A stretch of 5,972 nucleotides of DNA from an uncultured Eubacteriales bacterium (GTDB lineage: Bacteria > Bacillota > Clostridia > Christensenellales > Borkfalkiaceae): NCBI GenBank assembly GCA_900548285.1, contig URKE01000070.1:1-5972 (forward strand). The letters are read 5' to 3'. The notes under the pieces are model-generated. The model saw only the letters and a list, made by a program, of their open reading frames with translations, made no database searches and was not told the DNA's origin. The translations under genes and the position numbers were made by a program. This document shows, one piece after another, positions 3,001 to 5,972 of the stretch (positions within the stretch are counted from its first letter, which is position 1; each line of letters begins with the position of its first letter).

Positions 3001-5876
3001 ATCACGACGATATTCTGAGGGAAGAGCGGATAAAACAGGACGAAAAGCAGGCAATCTTTCTCGGAAAGGACGAAAACGGCGTTGCGTGCTATCACTTCAA
3101 AGACAGTTTGTCATCTACGAATTTGCACGCCATTAAGGAGAAAGCCGAACGTTATGTAATCGTATCGCCCGCTTGCTACATTGCACGCGATACCTTGAAA
3201 AAACATCATATCGACTTTTTGAAAGTCGGCAGAGATATTGGCGAAGATGAAACGCAGGAATTTACGGTAACGGACGTTCAGGAAGCCGTGGAACGGAAAC
3301 AGCGAGAACGAGAAACGGCAAAAGATAACATCTATTTGCATTCGGGAAGTTATGCGCAGGAACACGGTGAGTTGGACAAATACTTGTTATCTCACTCGTT
3401 GGACGAAGAGTGTGTGCAGGCTATCGGACAGGCTATTTCCGACAACTATGCGGATAACCGTCTTGGAAAAGGTTTTGAACAAGATTTGATTTCCGAATAC
3501 GGCTTGGAAAGGGTAAAGCACATTGTAACGACTCTGATTCGCCGTAGCGAATGGGACAGACGATATTCAACGGAAAACAGAGAATGGGCAAACAGTACGG
3601 CAGGATATGAGGATAAATCCGATGAAAAACGCATTTACTCGTCGGCACATCCGGGACTGATCGACCTGTTTGCAGACAGGGTAAGAAAAATCGAAAAGCA
3701 GAAAAAGGAGGAACACGAAGAGCAAATGAGCGAAAACACGCGTGACTACACGAAAATCACCGCAAGGGGAGATAAGGTAGTCAACATCGAAAAAGACAAA
3801 AATGGCAGAGATATTGCGATTATCGACCGCACGGCAAGAGCAAACGGCGATTATACGGTTGCGATCGGGTATCATACCGACACAGGTGATTGGGAACAGG
3901 GCAGATATGGCTTTGATTCACAGAAAGAAGCAGAGTATTGGCGAAACAACGAATACTTGGCAGGAAAAGTGACGGAAAGACCGAAAATCGAGTACATAAA
4001 AGTTAATGTGGCGGACAACGCACTTGTCGGTTCAACGAATATGGGAAGCGTATTCAAAATGCCCGATAACGGCGAATACGCAGGATATGCTTATTTTGTT
4101 TTCAATGATAAAATAAAACGTTCCCGTCAAATCACGGACTTAAAAAGCGACAGTCGTGAACTTTGTTATGAACTTGCGCTCAGAAAAGACTTTGGTATAG
4201 ATATATTCAAAGGACGCGACGGGGACGAAAAATTGATTACGCTTACTGCGGAAGAATTTAAGAAAGCGGTTGACGGGACGACGAGTAAGGACTACGAAAG
4301 GCAAAACGACGATAACAAAAAGTGGTTTACCGCAAGTATTCCGATAGACGCGCTCAAACGCGAGTTGGCAGACAATTCGGTGTTTTATACGCCGCATAAA
4401 GAAAATTTCGGCGGTATGACGTATCTTATTCCGAATGCGTTTATCAGAGAAGATGAGCAAAGCCGCAATGGAAATCTGCTTATTTATTTACCGCAAGATT
4501 TTGTGGTAAAAATGCAAAATCGTGACGGAACGAAAAAAAAGGAATTGTCGGCATACGACTATTGTGAACTTATAAACGATACGACAGCAGACGATTATAA
4601 ACAAACGCAAACGATAAACACGCGTAGAAACGAAAAATCGAGCGATTGGAATTACGTTTCCATTCCCGAAAGAGCGAAAATGGCAGTTTACGACGATAGT
4701 ACCTTATTCAAAATGCCGAACGGGGAATATCAAAATTACACTTATTTTATCCCGAACAAATGCGTAAAAGAACCCGCCGAAAAAGATATGATTCGTTTAG
4801 ATTTGCATAACGATTACACGGTTCGGCTCGTAAACAACACGGGTAAAGAAAAGAGAACCGTGGATCTGTCGGCAAAGGAGTTTCGCGCCGCCGTCAGAGG
4901 AAAAGACGAAAGCGCATACGGCGAGAGTTATAAAAAGCCGAGTTTGGAAGCCGAAATTACTATCGAGCAACGAGAAAGGGCGTTACGCAACGCTATTCCC
5001 GACGAGATGCAACAGCGACCGAATTGGGTTGTCGTAAAAGCGTGGTGGAACGCAAAAAAGGGAAGGTACGCCAAACGCCCGATAAATTGTAATACAGGCG
5101 AGTACGCCGAAAGCGATAATCCCGAAACGTGGACAACCTTTAATAACGCTTTGAAATATTTAAGAGAGAAAGGCGGTACGACGATTGCTTACGCGCTTGA
5201 CGGAAAGGATAAAATTGCGTGCTTGGACTTCGACGAATGCTACGACGAGAACAGGCTTCCGAACGAAACGGTCAAAGAGGCGTTGTCTAAATGCGGCGCA
5301 ACCTATACCGAGCATTCGTTAAGCGGAGAGGGGTTTCATATCCTCGGCAAAACGAACGGTATGGACTTGCGAACGTTCTCAAAAGACGGTAGTTTGGAAT
5401 TTTATCAGAAAGCCCACTTTATATCGCTGACGGGTAACGGAACGGTCTATACAAAACTTGAAAGTTTCGATACGCCCGAAATGAAAGAATTTCTTTCCCG
5501 CAAATGCGAGAAGCGCGAGGAATGGAAAGGCGTTTGCAAGGGGATAAACGGACTTTCTACGATGTCGGATAAAGACGTAGTCGAAAAGGCGTCGAACGCA
5601 AAGAACGGGGATAAATTCAAGAGGCTTTATGCGGGTGAAGAGTTGCAGAATAATCACTCGAACTCGGATATGTCTCTGATGAATTTGCTCGCGTATTGGT
5701 GCAATGGGGATAAAGAACAAATGCTCCGAGTCTTTGCAACGAGCGGATTGTTCAGACCGAACAAATCACCTGATTATTACGAATGTACGGCTATCAAAGC
5801 CTTGCGTTCAATGCCTGTTAAATCGACGTATACGCCGACTATTCCTAAAAACGCAGGCGGTAACGGCAAGCGATGA
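1..5876 (+). CDS. Giant mobile-element protein: SNF2-type helicase remnant fused to DUF3848/DUF3849-like modules, a triplicated module and a C-terminal NrS-1-type primase (5' partial)
   Basis: The frame is open to the left edge. The first in-frame ATG is at 18, but the preceding codons (G-A-R-Y-D) already match the family's conserved 'YD-FVK-YG-IN' segment, so the true start lies upstream. At least 1952 residues are visible, ending at TGA 5874-5876. The N-terminal part matches the large SNF2-like helicase/methylase proteins of clostridial integrative elements: 'YINSKNN', 'ADVFTKRTI', 'GTSWI', then helicase motifs V and VI and 'DIDEATLSYAEIKA'. After about residue 590 it continues into accessory modules, three tandem repeats and an AEP primase with catalytic D1737, D1739, H1774 and E1794. 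The ATPase lobe (Walker A, DEAH) is absent. No signal peptide or membrane segment is seen, so it is probably a cytoplasmic DNA-processing protein. Family recognition comes from remembered motifs. Primase and helicase-lobe identity is strong; overall function is inference. Confidence 0.9.
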   Translation, partial: GARYDMFVKRFGYINSKNNLRLFKPDGDSALLFACENVSDDEETVTKADVFTKRTIRPYTAVTSTDDCFEALQISKNERGSVDISYIEELTKKDYDTVLAELGNAVFRNPVAVNPEDKYSGFETAEEYLSGRVVDKLQAAERMKQSNPDLIDYDKNISALREVQPSPVRASDIAVRVGTSWIDKELYKEFFCELIGKLIERGIPENEIAFIHDANTDKAKQDLFNAINAGTVRVLIGSTEKCGAGTNVQERLVAIHHLDAPYRPRDLIQRDGRGIRQGNRNKIIRIYTYAEERTFDSYSYQILETKQRFISQVEKGDMTVREADDIDEATLSYAEIKAITSANPKIKRKMELDMEMARLRDLESRYKKELFALQDKVRKEFPEQIQRQELYLERVRKDVELVKEKYNPEHFEINVGGTVYSDNLEDGKKNGGLALMDALFHNKTGTVVAEYCGFKISLNPIELLSNERSITLSGAGQYKMDIGESASGNLTRLENFVKEFATREERAVKRLESTKADFEVAKEQVKVPFEHKDKIMELNTELSELNAELDLNKREEVVIDDGEEDGETNETEEVYAALPKKQTKTRKQKKTMLTKKLYRTYKQTEEKNPGAMVFAVKNGDYTCFDDTTEELMALSSLSPSYFKVGEKDVKTLTIDETLFKEFADAFVSAGLKIALFDEPEEEKTFIDESDKVAAMQVDILPDYTVSQEQMHEYGYTWDGMLPVRIRTARVLYGTGVELYRLGKDDTEGKVENGDFEDTESLYGVEKPAWEAFITSEKGKAYLTAWHNVVESASKVVNDEMSYLDGAYADALSNVFFEEREAIEKVLHGEYASSEEAKPYLKPLLERYHKRFPLDILLEYYGWDNDDVYKALAENIPDAELREYATKVENEPVSVEAPSYKELVRNSVEKEFEEFKANLMGKSAEEIFQNNYEIHVKTELFDTLCGEYVDVGEEYYKALYEEVDHGGILQQLYDDFLGSEYASVSTGEDTLSFIKDYCEHYHDDILREERIKQDEKQAIFLGKDENGVACYHFKDSLSSTNLHAIKEKAERYVIVSPACYIARDTLKKHHIDFLKVGRDIGEDETQEFTVTDVQEAVERKQRERETAKDNIYLHSGSYAQEHGELDKYLLSHSLDEECVQAIGQAISDNYADNRLGKGFEQDLISEYGLERVKHIVTTLIRRSEWDRRYSTENREWANSTAGYEDKSDEKRIYSSAHPGLIDLFADRVRKIEKQKKEEHEEQMSENTRDYTKITARGDKVVNIEKDKNGRDIAIIDRTARANGDYTVAIGYHTDTGDWEQGRYGFDSQKEAEYWRNNEYLAGKVTERPKIEYIKVNVADNALVGSTNMGSVFKMPDNGEYAGYAYFVFNDKIKRSRQITDLKSDSRELCYELALRKDFGIDIFKGRDGDEKLITLTAEEFKKAVDGTTSKDYERQNDDNKKWFTASIPIDALKRELADNSVFYTPHKENFGGMTYLIPNAFIREDEQSRNGNLLIYLPQDFVVKMQNRDGTKKKELSAYDYCELINDTTADDYKQTQTINTRRNEKSSDWNYVSIPERAKMAVYDDSTLFKMPNGEYQNYTYFIPNKCVKEPAEKDMIRLDLHNDYTVRLVNNTGKEKRTVDLSAKEFRAAVRGKDESAYGESYKKPSLEAEITIEQRERALRNAIPDEMQQRPNWVVVKAWWNAKKGRYAKRPINCNTGEYAESDNPETWTTFNNALKYLREKGGTTIAYALDGKDKIACLDFDECYDENRLPNETVKEALSKCGATYTEHSLSGEGFHILGKTNGMDLRTFSKDGSLEFYQKAHFISLTGNGTVYTKLESFDTPEMKEFLSRKCEKREEWKGVCKGINGLSTMSDKDVVEKASNAKNGDKFKRLYAGEELQNNHSNSDMSLMNLLAYWCNGDKEQMLRVFATSGLFRPNKSPDYYECTAIKALRSMPVKSTYTPTIPKNAGGNGKR
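3..545 (+). other. Domain: conserved segment that precedes the ATPase core in element SNF2-like helicases
   Basis: Residues 1-176 carry the order of motifs seen just upstream of the helicase core in clostridial element helicase/methylase proteins: 'YDMFVKRFGYIN', a 'TKADVFTKRTIRP' block, a helical 'FEALQISKNERGSVD' block, 'GFETAEEYLSGRV-DKL', and 'VQPSPVRASDIAVRVGTSWI' ending at W176-I177. In full-length relatives this stretch follows an N-terminal methyltransferase-like region and leads into the Walker A lobe. It has no known catalytic residues of its own. The role is likely structural or DNA-binding; this is inference. Confidence 0.75.
543..608 (+). other. Junction where helicase lobe 1 is missing in frame
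   Basis: Residues 176-197 join two parts that are far apart in typical relatives. On the left is the 'GTSWID-ELY-EF' segment that normally precedes the ATPase lobe. On the right is the 'LIERGIPENEIAFIHDAN' segment of the second RecA lobe. By recollection several hundred residues normally separate them, including the Walker A loop, the DEAH box with 'VDEAH-FKN', and SF2 motif IV. None of these motifs occurs elsewhere in the visible protein, and the reading frame is intact across the join. A genuine deletion, a chimeric assembly and a naturally reduced variant are all possible. Confidence 0.65.
553..574 (+). repeat. Perfect 7-bp inverted repeat with 8-bp spacer at the helicase junction
   Basis: AAGAACT at 553-559 is the exact reverse complement of AGTTCTT at 568-574, with an 8-nt spacer (560-567). 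The outward flanking pair (552/575) does not extend it. Short arms with an 8-bp spacer resemble a tyrosine-recombinase core site, but repeats this short also arise by chance several times per 6 kb. The only reason to note it is that it lies at the missing-lobe junction. Confidence 0.4.
609..1052 (+). other. Domain: SF2/SNF2 helicase C-terminal lobe (motifs V and VI)
   Basis: Residues 198-345 contain 'GIPENEIAFIHDAN', then the beta strand 'VRVLIGST' followed by motif V 'GAGTNVQ' (238-244), 'HHLDAPYRP', and motif VI 'QRDGRGIRQGN' (264-274) with the arginine-finger residues R265, R268 and R271 intact. 'YTYAEERTFDSYSYQILETK' and 'DIDEATLSYAEIKA' (320-333) follow and are diagnostic for this element family. 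In a complete SF2 enzyme this lobe contributes arginine fingers to ATP bound on lobe 1. Without lobe 1 here, ATP hydrolysis by this chain alone is unlikely. Confidence 0.85.
1050..1661 (+). other. Domain: post-helicase coiled coil and small beta domain
   Basis: Residues 345-405 are rich in charged heptad-like helix ('MELDMEMARLRDLESRYKKE'). From F406 there is a beta-rich part ('FEINVGGTVYSDN', 'GTVVAEYCGFKISL', 'ITLSGAGQYKMDIG'), then a second helical hairpin ending at 'LNAELDLNK' near residue 548. This is the normal C-terminal end of the helicase protein in related elements, where the chain often stops soon afterwards. Here it continues. The function is unknown, perhaps dimerisation or DNA engagement. 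Confidence 0.7.
1662..1787 (+). other. Charged linker: acidic then basic, at a probable ancestral gene boundary
   Basis: Residues 549-569 are strongly acidic (E/D/G/N only apart from a few residues), and 574-590 are strongly basic ('KKQTKTRKQKK'), leading to M587 (ATG at 1776). An AAGGA stretch (1757-1761) lies 14 nt before that ATG. Low-complexity charge blocks between recognisable domains suggest a flexible linker joining proteins that are encoded separately in relatives. The linker is seen directly; the fusion history is inferred. Confidence 0.6.
1776..2057 (+). other. Domain: segment resembling MutS domain I
   Basis: Residues 587-680 read 'YRTYKQTEEKNPGAMVFAVKNGDYTCFDDTTEELMAL', which resembles the MutS domain I pattern of 'Y-x-K-x-x-x-P-x-x-(hydrophobic)-G-D-F-Y-E-x-F-x-x-D-A'. 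MutS I-like segments recur in accessory proteins of clostridial conjugative elements. The phenylalanine of the mismatch-reading F-x-E motif was not identified, so mismatch recognition should not be assumed. The similarity is partial and drawn from memory. Confidence 0.4.
2085..2690 (+). other. Unassigned modules: small 'MLPVRIRTARVLY' domain followed by a helical domain
   Basis: Residues 690-765 include 'GYTWDGMLPVRIRTARVLYG' and an acidic 'LYRLGKDDTEG...YGVEKPAWEAF' stretch. I recall similar 'MLPL...A..L' small domains in large clostridial element proteins but cannot assign a family name safely. Residues 767-890 are mostly helical and acidic ('SEKGKAYLTAWHNVVESASKVV', 'KPYLKPLLERYHKRFP', 'YYGWDNDDVYKALAE'). 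No catalytic motif is recognised. Confidence 0.35.
2694..3017 (+). other. Domain: DUF3848-like
   Basis: Residues 893-1000 show 'SYKELVRNSVEKEFEEFKANLMGKSAEEIFQNNYEIHVKTELFDTL', cut here by description: a short helix, 'EEF...L....AEEI..N-YE--VK-ELF', then a helical tail ending 'FIKDYCEHYHDDIL'. This follows the DUF3848 pattern known from clostridial mobile-element proteins ('L..P.EEIL.H.YEYT.REDI...L'). The family has no known biochemical function. The match comes from pattern memory. Confidence 0.55.
3045..3302 (+). other. Unassigned module ('AIFLGKDENGVACYHFKD')
   Basis: Residues 1010-1095 form a compact alpha/beta-looking stretch between the DUF3848-like and DUF3849-like modules. It has an initial beta strand with 'GKDENGVACYHF', a helix 'NLHAIKEKAERY', a strand 'VIVSPACYIARDTLKKHHI', and 'FLKVGRDIGED'. 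I do not recognise the family. The last part could bind nucleotide or nucleic acid but shows no diagnostic motif. Confidence 0.3.
3327..3596 (+). other. Domain: DUF3849-like
   Basis: Residues 1104-1193 begin 'IYLHSGSYAQEHGELDKYL' and end 'SEWDRRYSTENREWANS', closely following the DUF3849 pattern ('VY.H...YA.EHGE...YR.S....C..AI..AI...Y....L......-VL.EFG.ERV.YVLA.T.....WD-RFS..NK.WA'). A short 'SAHPGLIDLFADRVRK' tail, also usual in this family, follows at about 1210-1225. The family is frequent in clostridial integrative elements and has no established activity. Confidence 0.75.
3704..3728 (+). promoter_or_regulatory. Internal Shine-Dalgarno-like sequence before an in-frame ATG
   Basis: AAAGGAGG at 3704-3711 lies 14 nt before an in-frame ATG at 3726 (M1237), between the DUF3849-like module and the repeat/primase half. 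Translation from there would give a protein of about 716 residues holding the triplicated module and the primase. The spacing is longer than usual and the motif arises naturally from Lys-Glu codons, so use as a real start is uncertain. Confidence 0.25.
3765..3971 (+). other. Unassigned beta-rich module ('ANGDYTVAIGYHTDTGDWEQG')
   Basis: Residues 1250-1318 contain a run of probable beta strands with aromatic and glycine turns ('IAIIDRTARANGDYTVAIGY', 'GDWEQGRYGFDS') and end in a helix 'QKEAEYWRNNEYLAGKV'. It directly precedes the three tandem repeats and could be a small sheet domain binding a partner or DNA. I recognise similar stretches in large clostridial element proteins but know no family function. 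Confidence 0.35.
3987..4295 (+). repeat. Tandem protein module, copy 1 of 3
   Basis: Residues 1324-1426 (103 residues). Landmarks are 'IEYIKV', 'GSVFKMPDNGEYAGYAYFVF', 'LALRKDFGIDIFKGRDGDEK', and the closing 'LTAEEFKKAVDGTTSKDY'. The same order appears in copies 2 and 3. This copy has an insertion of about 11 residues in the middle relative to the others. Confidence 0.75.
4323..4598 (+). repeat. Tandem protein module, copy 2 of 3
   Basis: Residues 1436-1527 (92 residues). Landmarks are 'WFTASIPIDALKRELADNSVFYTP', 'GGMTYLIPNAFIRED', 'LLIYLPQDFVVKMQNRDGTKK', and 'ELSAYDYCELINDTTADDY'. It is the most diverged at the 'FKMP-GEY' position ('FYTPHKENF'). Confidence 0.75.
4644..4919 (+). repeat. Tandem protein module, copy 3 of 3
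   Basis: Residues 1543-1634 (92 residues). Landmarks are 'WNYVSIPERAKMAVYDDSTLFKMPNGEY', 'YTYFIPNKCVKEP', 'IRLDLHNDYTVRLVNNTGKEK', and 'DLSAKEFRAAVRGKDESAY'. It shares the 'FKMP-(N)GEY--Y-YF' core with copy 1 even at DNA level (TATTCAAAATGCC in both). It leads directly into the primase. Confidence 0.75.
4980..5462 (+). other. Domain: AEP (PrimPol) catalytic domain, NrS-1 polymerase type
   Basis: Residues 1655-1815 begin 'IPDEMQQRPNWVVVKAWWNAKKGRYAK' followed by 'RPIN-NTGEYAESDNPETWTTF'. This is the usual opening of phage and plasmid primases of the NrS-1 type. The AEP catalytic motifs are intact: motif I 'CLDFDECYD' with D1737 and D1739, motif II 'SLSGEGFHIL' with H1774, and motif III 'LEFYQKAHFISLTGN' with E1794. 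The domain should bind two metal ions and NTPs and make primers, possibly with DNA polymerase activity as in relatives. This is the best-supported enzyme in the window. Confidence 0.9.
5550..5813 (+). other. Domain: C-terminal helical domain of NrS-1-type primases
   Basis: Residues 1845-1932 contain 'SDKDVVEKASNAKNGDKFKRLYAGE', 'HSNSDMSLMNLLAYWCNGDKEQMLRVFATSGLFRPNK' (in pieces), and the closing 'YYECTAIKALRSM'. This pattern follows the catalytic domain in NrS-1-like primases and is usually annotated as a helix-bundle domain implicated in template recognition. No SF3 helicase follows. The chain ends about 20 residues later in a glycine-rich tail. Confidence 0.8.
5873..5876 (+). promoter_or_regulatory. 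ATGA stop-start overlap, translational coupling
   Basis: The TGA stop of the giant protein (5874-5876) overlaps the ATG (5873-5875) of the methyltransferase-like gene. Upstream there is only a weak AGG at 5855-5857, too far from the start for a good ribosome-binding site. Coupled reinitiation is therefore the likely mode of translation, and the two genes are in one transcript. Confidence 0.8.
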
Positions 5877-5972
5877 TACGACTTTACAACGGCGATTGTC
5901 TGACGGTGATGAAAGAACTACCGGAGCAAATCGTTGACCTTATTCTATGCGATCTTCCGTATGGTTGCGGCA
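5873..5972 (+). CDS. DNA methyltransferase, N6-adenine/N4-cytosine type (3' partial)
   Basis: Only 33 residues are visible, starting at the ATG that overlaps the previous stop. They read 'MIRLYNGDCLTVMKELP', then 'VDLILCDLPYGCG'. The 'NGDCL-VM--LP' opening and the catalytic motif IV 'DLPYG' (D27, P29, Y30) are typical of class-beta amino-methyltransferases common in phages and mobile elements, which transfer a methyl group from S-adenosylmethionine to adenine N6 or cytosine N4. The leucine in place of the first proline of DPPY is common in element and phage enzymes. Target specificity and the SAM-binding FxGxG motif, which in this class comes later, lie beyond the window. Its role could be protection from host restriction or marking of element DNA. 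Confidence 0.85.
   Translation, partial: MIRLYNGDCLTVMKELPEQIVDLILCDLPYGCG

Noticed and set aside
2436..3095. Open frame of 219 codons on the - strand
   Set aside because: It lies fully antisense to recognisable modules, its translation is rich in F, I, R and K without any domain pattern, and it has no convincing start context. It is a shadow of the coding strand.
3987..4919. CRISPR-like or non-coding DNA repeat array
   Set aside because: Repeat units are about 92-103 codons, diverged at DNA level and preserved at protein level in frame. This is a protein module triplication.
5704..5937. Open frame of 77 codons on the + strand spanning the gene junction
   Set aside because: It overlaps both the conserved primase C-terminal domain and the methyltransferase start, and its translation matches neither.

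Overview
This window is essentially one very large coding sequence on the + strand. It is open at the left edge, stops at 5876, and overlaps by four bases (ATGA) the start of a second gene that runs off the right edge. There is no non-coding stretch of any length and I see no RNA gene, insertion sequence or CRISPR array. The protein families are those of large integrative/conjugative elements and related phage-like elements of gut Clostridia (Bacillota): a SNF2-type 'helicase/methylase' giant protein, DUF3848- and DUF3849-like modules, and a primase of the NrS-1 polymerase type. The moderate base composition and purine-rich codon use fit an uncultured clostridial lineage. I cannot name the species.

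Layout of the large protein (residues counted from the ATG at 18, which is not the true start): 1-176, conserved segment that normally precedes the SF2 ATPase core; about 177-197, an abrupt junction; 198-345, C-terminal RecA-like helicase lobe with motifs V and VI; 345-548, coiled coil and small beta domain typical of the family's C-terminus; 550-590, acidic then basic linker; 587-680, a segment resembling MutS domain I; 690-890, modules of unknown function; 893-1000, DUF3848-like; 1010-1095, unassigned; 1104-1193, DUF3849-like; 1250-1318, unassigned beta-rich module; 1324-1634, three diverged tandem copies of a module of about 92-103 residues; 1655-1815, archaeo-eukaryotic primase (AEP/PrimPol) catalytic domain; 1845-1932, C-terminal helical domain of the NrS-1 primase type.

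The main surprise is what is missing. The family's first helicase lobe (Walker A, DEAH box, and the start of lobe 2) should lie between the segment ending near residue 176 and the one starting near residue 197, yet the frame passes directly from one to the other. A 7-bp perfect inverted repeat with an 8-bp spacer (553-574) sits at this junction. The protein therefore looks like a helicase-dead scaffold fused to a plausibly active primase. The downstream gene begins like an N6-adenine/N4-cytosine DNA methyltransferase. Together they suggest a replication and DNA-modification module of a mobile element: primer synthesis, DNA remodelling or binding, and methylation of element DNA.
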